Assembly (NCBI GenBank): GCA_004431415.1
Contig: QPMI01000428.1
Coordinates: 248,001-312,000, forward strand
Length of the DNA stretch: 64,000 nt
Source of the DNA: Cyanophora paradoxa
Lineage: Eukaryota; Glaucocystophyceae; Cyanophorales; Cyanophoraceae
Reading direction: 5' to 3'
The notes under the pieces are model-generated. The model saw only the letters and a program-made list of their open reading frames with translations. It ran no database searches and had not been told where the DNA came from. Positions 19,613-30,543 of the stretch are shown piece by piece; positions within the stretch are counted from its first letter, which is position 1; every line of letters begins with the position of its first letter. The position numbers and the translations under genes are program-made.

Positions 19613-22600
19613 CTAGTGGCGGCCGGAGAGGGATCGAGAGCCGACGACGGACGTGCCGGGGCGGATGAAGCCGGGCCCCGGCTGCGGCGTCCCGCCGTTC
19701 CGCACCACGTTGTTGTCGATCAGCGTCGCCACCTGAAATGAAGAACGGACCGGACGACGCGTACCCCCCGTCAGCGCCCGTGCCGCAGTACCCCCTAACG
19801 TGCGCCCTGTACTCCCACCCCCCTTACCTCGTCCGGGGAGTCGGAGTAGGTGTAGACGGCGTCGCGCTCGGCCTTCACGATCGCCGGGTTGTTCGTGAAG
19901 AGCACCGCCTGGGGCGCGGCGCGGCGGGGCGGGAGGTCAGCGGCGGGCTGGCCGGGGAGGGTGGGACGAGGCCGTTCGAGCGCCCCCGCGCCAAGAGCCG
20001 CCCCGGAGGACGTCAGGGGCGTCTGGCCCTATGCGTAGGTGCCGCCTCGGTAGGTCCCTGGGTACTAGGCCTGCTCCTCCCCCCCCCCCCCCCCCCCCCC
20101 CTGCCCCCCCCGCACCTGGCCGAACTCGGGGGGCGAGGCCCAGAGGTCGTCGGGGGGCGGGGCCGGCGCCGCGCGGAAGAAGCCCCGAGCCACCACGAAC
20201 CCGTCCACAGCGAGCTGCAAAGAAGAAGAACAAGGGATAAGAGACGGAAGAAGAAGAAGAAGAAGGGACTGGGAGAAGGGCGGGGGCGGGGGCGCGCCGA
20301 GTACTCCTTGACGCCGCGGGAGGGCGTCTTCGCGTAGTTCCACACCTGCGGGGGCCGCTTTTCTCAGGCGCGAAGGGCCGGCGGAGGGAAAAGGGCCCCG
20401 GCGGGCCTTGAACATGGAGAGCGTGACCGGCTGGTCGAACGCAACCACCAGCTCGTTCGCCTGCGGGGGGAGGGGTACGGCTCGCTCGGGGGGGGGGGGA
20501 AAGCGGGGGGGCTACGGGTGCGAGCGAGCCTGGCCGGGGGTGAAGGGCGCAAGCCACATGTGCTCGTCGTTCCACGTGCTGTTCTCCCCTGTTCGTTCGC
20601 AGCGTCGGCGGGGGGGCGAAAAAGGTGAACGGGGTACACGGAATACAAAGGGGGTACCGTCGCAGAGCTTGTCGGGGGTACGGACGTCCCATTCAGAGCC
20701 GGGGGGCGCTCCCACGTTGACGCTCTCAGGGCACGCCCGGATGTCTGGCGAGAGCGCGAACGAAGCCGAGACTCAGTGCGCCGCGCCCAGTATCCCTACC
20801 CCCGCCCCTCCTTCAAGGGGGTACGGCGCACTCTCGGGGGCGATGGGTATGAAGTCGCCGCGCTCGTCGTAGAACTCGACGCCGTTCAGGCCGGCGTAGT
20901 ACGGGTCTGAGCGCCGGGGGGGGGGGGAGGTTGCTCAGACGAGGGCAGGGGGGGTACGCCGCGCCGCCGGGGACCCACCGCCCCACGTCGAGAAGAAAGT
21001 GAACTTCCACTCCACTGCGCCCCGAATCAGCAAGGGCGGACGTCAGGCCAACGCCTAAGAAAAGCCCCTTGTCCTAAGCAACGCACGGCCGCGGGGGTGG
21101 AGCGGGGTCTCGTAGTCCTGCCGGACGGGAACCGCGCCGTCCCGCGCGGCGGCGGCCGCGGCCGCGGCGGTCGTGGATTCGCCGGCGGCGCCGGGGGACC
21201 GCCCCGCCCCGGAGGCGGCGGAGGCAGAGGCGGCGTGCTGCTGCTGGGCGGGGGGCACGAGCCGCAGGAGCTGCCCGAAGTCGAACGAGGCGTGTCCCGG
21301 CGCTGCAGCGGCGGCGGCGACACCAGAAGCGATCAGCAACGCAAAGCAAAGCGCAGCAAAGAACGGAGCGGGGGAGATCAAAGCGGGGCGGGGCGGACCC
21401 TTGCGGAGCATGAAAGCCTCCGGGGGCGAGACGCGCGCCTCGTCCAGCCACACGTGCACGTGCCGCGCCTGCAGCGAGGGGAGAGAAGAAGAAGAAGCTC
21501 TCAGAGAGGCTAGAGGCTAGAAACGGGAGAAGAAGTTCTCAGGGAGGCTAGAAGCTCTCAGAGAGAGAGAGGAAGAATCTCTGAGCGAGGCTAGGGAGGG
21601 GCGGGGGGTACGGGAGGGCGGGGCGCACGCCGCGGTAGGAGTCGTCCTCGGAGCGGTTGTAGTTCCAGAGGCGCAGGCCCCAGAGCGCCGTCCGCGCCGG
21701 CAGCCGCACCTGCAAGCCGGGGCGGGGCGGTCAGCGTGCAGCACAGCGAAACGCCCCGCCTAGGACCGGAAGCACGGACCTCGACCCAGGCCTCGGAGCG
21801 GAGGGGGAGGAGCAGCATGTGCGACTCGTCCGTCGTCACGTTCGTCCTGCGAGGAGAGGGGGAGAGGTTCGAAGAAGAGGAGGGAGGAAGGGGGCGGAGG
21901 AGGGGCTCCTGACCCGTCGAGGAGGCGGGAGGCGGCCTCGTCCGTGGCCGGCGGGCTGGCGCGGGCGGCGAGGGGCCCGGGGAGCGCCGCCGGGTCCAGC
22001 GGGAGCCGGTTCCGCCCGATCAGCTGCAGTCCTGCGCGAAGGCAAGGATGTTAGAGGCCCGCCTCTCTTTGTTAGAGGAGCGAAGTGCTGAGGATTGTCC
22101 CGAGCCGCCCTCAGCCGATCTGGTTAGATGATCGGATCGCACGAGCCGCCTTTGGTTCAAGGAGCGAAGGAATATTTCTCGTCCTCGGCCAATCTATCTC
22201 TTGCACCTGTGAGGCCGACGGCGTGGGGGTCGCCCCAGTTGGAGGCGAGTACGAGGCGCAGCACGGTGCCCTCCGGCGGGGGGTACTCGTGCTGCACGAA
22301 GGTCGAGGACATCCGCAGCGTCGACATGCGCGCCCGCGCCGAGGCCGCCGTGAAGGGCCGCACGAGCGGCGCGGGAGTCGCCGACGGGACGGGGGCCGGG
22401 GCCGCGTGGTGGACCTCGGAGAGGGGACCCCGGGGCGGGGTGGTGGGGCGGGAAGGTCCAGCGGCGGGGTACAGGCCCGGGCCCATGGAGCCCGAGCTGG
22501 CCGACTCGGGGATAGAGACGAGCGGGGGCCGGCGGGCGCCCCTTTGGGCGGTCGAGGGCCGCTCGGCCGCGCGCTGCCGCGCCACCGCCGCCGCCGCCTC

Positions 22601-24355
22601 CGCCTCCTCCGCCGCGCCGCCCGTCGCCGAGCCGCCTGCGCGCCCGTCAGCGAGCGAACGAACGAGAACGAGAACAAGCAAGCGAGTGGGGCGGGGGGCG
22701 GGCGGACCGGCGGCGCGGGTGGCTGCGCGCTCGTGCTGGTCGAGGGCACGCAGCGTCGCCTCGTCGTTCGTGAACAGGATGCACTGCGCGCAAGGGCGCG
22801 AGGGCGCGAGGGGACGCGGAAGCGTGAGCCACGACCGAAGGTAAGCCGCGCAGGAGCCCGCCCCCTCCCCAGCGCACCTCGGCGGAGCGTTCGGCCCCGA
22901 GGAGGACCCCCGGGGCGGCCGCCACCTCCCCCCGGAAGATCGGCGCCCCGTCCAGCCCGATCTGGGGGGTACCGCGTTAGGAAGGGTGCCGGGGGGGGGA
23001 GGAGGGGGGGGGATGCGGGGCACCTCGACGGTGCGTGCACCGCGGGTCGTGTGCACGCGCGACTTGTTGTAGTTCTGCGCCCGCCGCGTCGGCCGGGGAA
23101 ACAAACGGGCGGGAGGGGTGGGTCGGAAGAAGGACGGAAGAAAGGCGTACCCAGAAGCGGATCATGGAGAGGGTCGCGGGGGCGTCCATGTCCACGTAGA
23201 TCAGGTGAGGCTGAGGGGGGGTACGGCGGTGAGAGGTGGGGAGGGGGGGGGAGACGGGGGCAAGGGAGGACGCAAGGGGGGGCGCACGCGGCCCGGGGTG
23301 AACGGGGCCAGCCACATGTGGAAGTCGTCGCATGTTCGGTTCACCCCTGCAGGTTGGGGCCGGTTGGAGGGGAAGGGGGGTAGAGAGGAGACGGAGGGGT
23401 ACCGTCGAAGAGCTTGTCGACGGTTCGGGGGTCGTCGCCGTACCCCGGCAGCACGTTGATGTCGGCCGGGTCCGCACGCACCTGCCGCCGCACGTCCGCC
23501 AGCCGGATCGGCTTACCCCTCTCGTCGAACAGCTCGATGCCTGGGGGGACGCGTGCGTTCGGGGAGGGTAAGGGGTACGGGCAAAGAGTCGCTGCGGGGG
23601 GTACGCGAACCGGTGAGGCCGACGTAGTGGGGGTCGCCCCACGTGGTGAGGATATTGATCACGAGGCGGGAGCCGGAGGGGAGGAGGGGTACGCGGAACT
23701 CGTTCCTGCGGGAGGAGGGATACGGTGAGGGGGGCGCGCGGCGCGGGAGCGGGCGCGGCGGGCGGCGAAGAACGCACGCGTCGGGAGCGGCGGCGGATGA
23801 CCCGGACGAGGCGGAGGGGGGCAGGGGCGGGCGGCCGGAGGGGCTGGGGCTCGAGCGGGGCGGCGCCGCGCTCGGCGGCTGAAGCTCCGAGGGCGTGGCG
23901 GGCGCTGGGACCGCTGGGGCCGGCGGTGCGGGCGCCGGGTGCTGGACGCGGTCGCTGGCGAGGCGCGCCCGGGCGAAGTTCATGAGCGTGTCCTCCAGGC
24001 CGACCTCGAAGGACGGGCGCGCGAACTCGCCGTGCCGCTCCTTGCGCGCCTCGCGGTCCGCTGCCGCGAACGGGTCGTCCGGCTGCTGCGCGTGCGAGCC
24101 GCCGCGGTGCCCGTGGTGGTCGGTCGGCGGCGCCGACCTCGCCGAGGAGCCGCTGCTCGGGAGCCCTCCGTCCCGCCTCTCCGCGCTCTGTGCTCGCGCC
24201 AGAGACGGCGCGGGGCCTCCGGCCGGCGCCCGCGACGAGGACTGCGAGCTGGCGACGGGCTCGTCGAGCTCCTCGTCCGGCGGCAGCATCGGACGCCGGG
24301 ACCGACCGGCGCTCATCACGCGCGGTGGTCCGGCGCGTGAAGGGTCTCCACTCAT
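19613..24355 (-). CDS. KATNIP: Katanin-interacting protein (KATNIP/KIAA0556) homologue
   Basis: The minus-strand protein starts at ATG 24355 (or 24316) with a long disordered, serine/proline-rich region and a short helical element (FEVGLEDTLMNFARARLASD). It then carries three copies of the DUF4457-type module that defines KATNIP. Each copy has a WGDP..GL.G strand (TTWGDPHYVGLTG about 23640; SNWGDPHAVGLTG about 22240; STWG-DPYYAGLNG about 20990-20900), a D..HMWLAPF-like step (NRTCDDFHMWLAPFTPG about 23330; TTDESHMLLLPL about 21830; TWNDEHMWLAPFTPG about 20560) and a W-N-Y step (MIRFW|NYNKSRVHTTRG about 23160/23070; LRLWNYNRSEDDSYRGV about 21650; VWNYAKTPSRGVKEYS about 20330). QDYETPLHPRG (about 21100) and CILFTNDEATLRAL (about 22770) are further KATNIP-like strings. 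The end is ...SLSGRH and TAG at 19615-19613. KATNIP binds katanin and microtubules at the ciliary base, so a flagellated organism is implied. Many introns begin GTACCCC, and two copies share the donor context CDG|GTACCCC or FDG|GTACCCC. Confidence 0.88.
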
Positions 24356-24547
24356 CGAGGGAGTGAAAGGCCGGCCGGCTGCTATCTGACGACTCCCGCA
24401 GGCCCGGTCTTGCTTAGTCACGAGCTCCTCGCGCTCTGCTGCGTTGCTCGGACCGTCTGCCGGGATCGTTGGGGCCCCCGCTCGGTTGCTGGCCCGTCGA
24501 AGCCTGCTCGGCCCCGGGTACACGCGATCGGCCTTGGGCGGCGCTGG
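24356..24547. promoter_or_regulatory. Short bidirectional promoter region
   Basis: Only about 190 bases separate the start codons of KATNIP (minus) and the coiled-coil gene (plus), so both promoters must lie here or overlap the first exons. No TATA-like box is evident. Shared control is an inference from geometry. Confidence 0.45.
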
Positions 24548-26734
24548 ATGCCCCGCGAGGGCCTCGACACAGACTTTGGCGGAATCCAACTAGAAGAACT
24601 CCTTGTCGACTTGACGGAGCTCCGCGAGAGCGCGGCGGGCTTGCAGGCGCGTGCGTGGATTCGGAAGCGCGGCGAAGCTCTGAAAGCGACCTTCGAGCTG
24701 CGGAACGTCCTGGTGAACGAGGCGAAAGCAGCCGAAGAGTCGAGCGTGTCCACGCTCATGTCTGGTGCGCTCTTCACGGGCCAGAGCGTTAGCTGCGCGG
24801 CTAACGCGGAGCCCGCCAGGAGAGGCCAAGGACGCTAACGCTGCGCCTGGCGAAAACATCAGCGGCGGTGCGTTACCGCCGAAACGCGCCGGTCGCGTGC
24901 GCGCCGAGAATGCGACATCGAGATTTGGCGTTGCCGCCGCCGCTGACGCCTCGCGCAGTGCCCGTGGACGAGTACCACAAGATCGTCAAGATGGTAAAGC
25001 GAAAGACGCGCCCCGCGCGCGGGACCGCCTCCGAACGTCCTCCGCAGATCGAGGCACAGCAGGCGAGGCTCGATGAGCTTCTCGCTGAGCGCCAGCAGAG
25101 CTACTCCGAGCTGCGCTCTATGGTGCGCGGCCCTCTCCGGCCCGCCCGGGCGCTCCGCCGCAGTTTCCGACATACCGACCCTTCCGCCGCCCAGATCGAG
25201 AACTTCAAGTGAGCTCCCTCCGCGTCGTCCCTGCGCCGCGCCGCGCGCTGAGGCTTCGCAGGAACCTTCAGAGCTACACGAGCGCTCAGTACGACCAGCT
25301 GCGGGACCAGTTCGAGAAGGCGCGCGGGGCCGGGCGGCCGAAGACGCGCCGCCGCTCTGACGCGCCGCCCCGCCCCGCAGATGATTGCCGAGAAGAACGC
25401 TCAGCTGAAGAGCATGAAGCAGGACTTCAACACGACGACCGGCGGCGGCCGCTCCCTCGGCGCCTTCTGCGCCCCTGTGCGCCCCGCCCCGCCCCGCCCG
25501 CGCCGCGCCGCGCCCTCGCGGCTTGGGCTAACGGCGCCCCGCGCGCGCGGCAGTGCGCGCCTTCGGACGGGTCTTCGTTCAAGTTCTCGAACCTCTTCAG
25601 CTGCTTCGGGTGAGAGCCGCGCGCTGGGCGATGCGCGCGCCGTTGACGCGGGCGGGCGGGCGGCGGTGCTCGCGTGCGCGCGCGCAGGTTCCTTGGGCCG
25701 TCGGGACCGACGGCGTCTTCGCGGCCGCCGACGGGCCGGGAGCGCCCGGGCTCCTCTGGAGGCCCCACGCCGCTGCAGCTAGTGGGCGTGGACCGGGCGC
25801 GGGCGGTGGCCGCCATGGACGCGATGCTGGTGGCTAGCCCCGGCGCCCGCTCGGAGCGCGAGCTCCACTCGGTGCTCTGCACCTGCGCCGCCTGCATGGC
25901 GCGCGTGCCGGGGCGGGCCCTCTCCCCGCCCCCGTCCGCCCTGCCCGCCGCCGCCCCCGCCGCCCCGGCCTCCTCCTCGTCCGCCTCTGCTCCGCAGCCG
26001 AGCGACGCGGCGTCCGCCGCGGCTGCGGCCCCGCCGCCGGTCCTTCCCCGCCTCTTCGCCCTCCCGGGCGCCCCCTCACGGACCGGCCCGCCCGAGCCGG
26101 CGCCGCGGGTCGCGGCCGCCGAGCCGCCGCCGGCCCCGACGGGCGAAGATGAAGAAGAGGAGTGGCGAGGTGGGGACGGGGACGGGGACGGGGGCGACAA
26201 GAGCAGCGATTCGCTGGAGGGCGTCGACCCCTACTTCACCAAGCCGCTGGACGTCTCGCTCCTCATCACAAAGCTCCAGGCCGTCTCCTCGGCCTCGGCC
26301 TCCCCTACAAACGACCCGGCGCCGGCGTCAGCGGAGCCGGCGTCGTCCTCGGCTTCGGCGGCGGGGCCCGCAAAGGAGAGGCGGCAGGCGGCTGCGCCCG
26401 GCGCCGCAGCCGCCGCCTCCTCGGCCTCGTCGTCCTCGCGAAAGGGGGCGGTCTCGCCCTCCCCGAGGAAGCGCGTGCCGGCGGGCGGGCACCGCCTCAA
26501 GGCACCGGCGGCGGCTGGCGGGGCGAAGCCGGAGCGGCCATCCTCGGGCCGCGCGCGGGCGGGGGCGGGGGCGGGGGCGGTAGGGACCACGCAGCCCATC
26601 GCGCCGGCGGCAGCCGGCGCCGGCGCCAGCGACGGGACAGGAACCAAGCGGGGCAAGGTGCGGCCCCCCTCCTCTCTCTTCCTCTCCTCCGCTCTCTAAT
26701 CCGCCCCGCCCCGCAGTTCGTCGTGACTCTGTAG
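24548..26734 (+). CDS. Coiled-coil protein with CxxC and acidic region, divergent from KATNIP
   Basis: ATG 24548 opens MPREGLDTDFGGIQLEELLV, a helical exon that reaches VSTLMS before a GTGCGC donor. Short exons follow in phase: VPVDEYHKIVKM, IEAQQARLDELLAERQQSYS, IENFK joined to NLQSYTSAQYDQLRDQFEK, and MIAEKNAQLKSMKQDFN. These form a near-continuous coiled coil. One junction (about 25320) appears to use a GC donor (AAG|GCGCGC) and CAG acceptor. Later exons give SSFKFSNLFSCFG and then a long final exon with HSVLCTCAACMARVPG (two C-x2-C pairs, possible metal site), followed by disordered Ala/Pro/Ser-rich and acidic segments and SPSPRKRVPAGG. A last small exon supplies FVVTL and TAG at 26732-26734. 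No family recognised. Its head-to-head pairing with KATNIP makes a ciliary or microtubule role worth considering, but that is guilt by association only. Confidence 0.6.
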
Positions 26735-27158
26735 TACCCCCCCCGCGCTTCTGCGAGGCCCGGGCCCGAGCCGGGTACCCCCCTCCATTGTTCTCTTTTC
26801 AGTTTTTCAGCTACTTTCTTCTTAGCCCTTCCAACGCTGGGCCCTTCAGTCCGCGCCCCTCCCCTTTTTTTAAGTCTCTTGCAGCCCTGGGGCGTGCTAC
26901 ACGTGCCCGATAATCCGTCTCTCTCTTTCTCTCTTGTTCCGTTTTTCGCAGCCGCAGTTCACGCATGCACTCTTCGAATCTCGTGTTCGCTCTCTTACCG
27001 TGGAGCCAGGCCGAGGGGCGAAGGAAGCGTCCAGCGGGGCCCGCAAAGGGAGGCGGGGGGGGAAACGGCATGAACACGGGGGGCACGTGAACGTTTACAG
27101 AGGTCTCGGCCCAGCACACAGAGGACTGGTCGCGTCTACATTACCGCGAGGCTCGCGG

Positions 27159-27190
<32 letters not shown>

Positions 27191-27589
27191 AGAAGGCTGG
27201 CCGGCTTTATATGTACAAGTGGGGAACGGAGGGAGTCGGGGGCCGGGGTACGGCTCAGTCGGCGCTAGAGGCGGCGGCGGGCGGCGGGGCAGGCGGAGGC
27301 CGGGAGGCCGCAGGGCGACTCGACGAGGGCCCCGCCCCAGCGAAGCCCGCCCCCGCGCCTCTTCCCTGCGCCCCGCCCCGGCCCGCCCCAGTCAGCCGCT
27401 GAGGGGCGCGGTAGGAGGCTCCGAGCTTAAGAACGAAGGGTAAAAGCGCGCGGCGCGCTGGGGAGACACGTGCGCGTCGGGAGAGAGCGAGAGGAAGGCA
27501 GTGCACGCGGGCTTCGGGGCGGGGCGCAGAGGTTGGGGGGGGGGGGGGGGGGGGGGTAGAGATGGGGGAGCGGCGGCTCCCGAGGCCTC
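26735..27589. other. Spacer between convergent genes with G30 and G22 tracts
   Basis: No exon is supported. Two long G runs (27160-27189 and 27535-27556) could form G-quadruplexes and may mark transcription end points of the convergent genes. Confidence 0.45.
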
Positions 27590-30235
27590 CTATCTCCTCG
27601 GGCCTAGGCGAGTCTCCAAGGCGGAGCGGCGGTTTCCTATCCCTAGAGCTGGGCCTAACAGCTGCAGGAGAGCGAGAAGGCGGCGGGCGGGCGGGGGGGG
27701 CGGGCCTTCGGGGCGGGCGTAGACGGTGCCGTTGAGGTACTCGGGGGTGACGCAGGCGCCAGCCTCCATGCAGAAGCAGTCCCCCGCCCCCTGCTCCCCG
27801 CCCCGTCAGCGCCACCCCCGTCAAAGGAGCGCACCCCTGCGCCCCGCCCCGCCCCGCCCCGCCCCGCCCCGCCCCCCTCAGGGCCGCCCTAGAAAGAAAC
27901 TATTCTGACTAGAGGCCTAGCACGCCGACGGCCAAGGGGTACGGGAAAGGAGGGCACCATGGCGCAGCGGCACTCGGCGGAGGCCATGCAGTAGCAGTCG
28001 CCCTCCGCCTGCCCGCGCCGTTGGGGCGGGGAGGGGGGGGGGGTAGAGGGGGGCTGGGGGGGTAGAGGGGTAGGGGCGCGCCTGCTCGCAGGTGCAGACG
28101 CCGCCGTCGCCGCAGACGCAGGGCCCGCGGTGCTCCCGCCCGCACCCCGTGACTGCAAAAAAGGATGGGCGGGAGGAGGAGGAGGGGCGTGGGGGGCGAA
28201 AAGGCGCACAGGGCGGGGAGAGCGGTGGGGCCGGGGCCGGGAGAGAGAGGGCGGGGGGCCAGCCGGCCGCCACGTCCGTCCCCGCGGCCGGGAGCGGCAT
28301 GCGGAGGCCCAGGGCGAAGGGCACCTCCTGCCCCTTGTCCAGCAGGAACACCTGCGGGGGGAAGGGGGGGTACGTGGGCCGGAGAAGTTTCGGGGGGTAC
28401 GGAGATCGGGGAGGGGGGTACGCGCGTCGGCGGAGAGCTCGCGCTCGAGCAGGCGGACGTTGCGGAGGTCGATCAGCAGCGCGCGGTTGGGCGTCGCCTG
28501 CAGCCGCGATCAGGGGGGTGCCGGTGCGTCGGAGGGGTACGGCGCGCCTCGAGGGTCCCGTCGGCGACTGCGGGCGAGCGGACGGGCGAGATCAGGAGAA
28601 AGGGAGGGGTACGGACGGAAATGATCCGGAGGGGGGGTACCGGGGACGACGAGGGAAACATCGCGAATGAAGAAGGCCGCCGCGGGGTCCGCAAACTGGA
28701 CTTTGACCAGCAGCCGCTGCGCCGAAAGCGGGTCGGAGGGGGTACGCGTGGACCGGGAAGGGGCGACGGGTACGGGGTTCGCGGGCGTGGACGATTCGGC
28801 GGCGGCGAGGGAGAAGGATGTGAGGAGGAGGCCGGAGGCGTTGAGGGGTACGAGCGGCCCGCCATCCGAAGCGACGCACGCCACGCGGCAGCCGTCCGCC
28901 GACGCCTGAGCGCAGCGCAGCGGAGGGGCGTCGGGCGGGCGCCCAGGGGGCAGGGGAGGGGCGGGGCCGGCGCGCGCGCGCGCCTCGCAGGCCGGGGGCA
29001 GGGCGAAGGTGCCGCAGCCCGGGACGCTCGAGGGGCGCGGCAGGGCGGGGAGCCGGCGGCCGGCCCGTCGCCAGCGATCACGAACGGCTCCGAGAGCGAC
29101 GAGACCTGCGCGGGGCGGGCGGTCAGCGGCGAGGCGGCGGGCGGGCGGGCGGGCGGGCGGGCGGGGGGCTCGCGCGCGCCTTCTCCGCGCTGACGGCGTC
29201 TCCGGACCACCAGGCGCCTGCGGGAAGATCAGACCAAAGTGAGGGCAGAGAGCGGAAAGACGGGAAAGGGGTACCCCAGACGCGGTAGCTGCCGGGGAGG
29301 ATCGAGGCGGGGATCAGCCAGTTCAGCTTCCCTGCGGGGCGGGCGGTGAGGGCGGGCGCCGGGCTGGCGCAGGGCGGGGGCGGGGCGGCGGGGGAGACGG
29401 GGGCGACGAACCGTAGTTCCACTCGACGCCGATGCGGGCGACGAGGGGCCGGGCGAGGACGAGGCCGTCGGGCGGGCCGGCGGCGAGCGTCTCGGGGATC
29501 GCGCTGTCCCGCACCAGCGCGAAGAAGAAGCTGCCCGCGGAGCCGACGCGTGGGCGGCGGCGGAGGCGGCGGCGGGGCGGGGCGAAGGCGGGGCGGGGCG
29601 TGCGGACCGGTCCTGGTTCTGCATGCCGCGGGAGGTCCAGCGGATCTGCAGGAAGCTGCCGGCGCGGGCGATCACGCTGTCGTCCGGCAGCACGAGCCGC
29701 AGCGACCCGAACGGCCGAGACGGGTCCGCCGCTGCGCCGGCCCAGGTTCGAATTTTGAGCTTGGAAGCGCAAGGGGAGGGACGCACGGCCACACTCGTCG
29801 AGCGCGCGCATGAGCGGTGCGAACGGTTTGCCGATGAAGCCCTCCGTGCGGCACTGCAGCACGCTGGGAATGTGTGAGGGATCGGCGACCCAGCGCTTCG
29901 GGTCGGCATGCGGGGTCCGGCGGCGCGTGCAGAGCGCAACAGCGGGCGGAGCACCTATCGCCCCATGCGGGGAGGCACGTCGCGTCGCCGGAGCACCAGC
30001 GGCAGCCCTTGGAGAACTGGCCGGAGGCGACGCACCGGTCGCAAGTCTGCAATCCGAAGCGCGTCAGCGGATCTGAGCACGGAAACGGAGGGAATGGTTG
30101 CGCGCGCACCGTGCCGTCAAACTTCTGGCAGTCCGCGCGCTCCCCGTTCCGCTCGTCGCTGTCCGCGCGGTTCGCGAGCGCGGGCGCCAGGAGCGCGAGG
30201 AAGAGCAGCGCGAGCCTTGCACGCGAGCTCGCCAT
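27590..30235 (-). CDS. Secreted protein with PSI-like, KRE9/KNH-like and cysteine-rich modules
   Basis: ATG 30235 encodes a signal peptide (SRARLALLFLALLAPALA). Next is a cysteine-rich PSI/plexin-repeat-like segment (CDRCVASGQFSKGCRWCSGD). Then comes a beta-sandwich spread over several exons: FGSLRLVLPDDSVIARAGS, LQIRWTSRGMQNQ, FFFALVRDS, GKLNWLIPASILPGSYRVW, AWWSGDAVS, and SEPFVIAG. The order W-T-S, a V-like strand, L-N-W-x-I-P-x-S-I-x-x-G-S-Y-x-V and F-x-I is the signature of the KRE9/KNH1 N-terminal domain found in cell-surface and wall proteins. Further exons (VKVQFADPAAAFFIRDVSLV and FLLDKGQEVPFALGL) are followed by three cysteine modules (CVCGDGGVCTCEQA; GDCYCMASAECRCAM; GDCFCMEAGACVTPEYLNG) near 28100-27730. 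The C-terminal exon and stop, about 27590, are uncertain and I see no sure membrane anchor. Likely exported to the surface or extracellular matrix. Confidence 0.68.
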
Positions 30236-30543
30236 CGCGGAATGCCGAAAAAGTACGGTCGACGTCCGCAACTGGACGTTACTGCGACCCGAATGCGAGG
30301 GTTCGACTCCAGGCGGGACCGTCTCCGTTCGCAACTCCGAGCAGCCGCTGAGCCGCACAGACGACGGCGTGAGGCTCACGTCAGGCACCAGGCAGCGTCG
30401 TGCCAGAGCGTTGGCAACGCGAAGAAACCGCAACGGCCGCCGGAAGCCGCGCAACAGGCTCCGCACCGGTCAAGCAGCGGGCGGCCCGCGTCCGTTGAGG
30501 GGCGCGGCGCTCTAGCCGATTGTCAGCGCGGCGTTCGGCTGCG
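30236..30543. promoter_or_regulatory. Divergent promoter region between secreted-protein and RING genes
   Basis: About 308 bases separate the two start codons. GC-rich, no TATA-like element recognised. This is the second head-to-head pair in the window. Confidence 0.4.

Noticed and set aside
22085-23383. 432-codon plus-strand frame
   Set aside because: It is antisense to recognisable KATNIP exons and is an arginine/glycine-rich shadow of GC-rich coding DNA.
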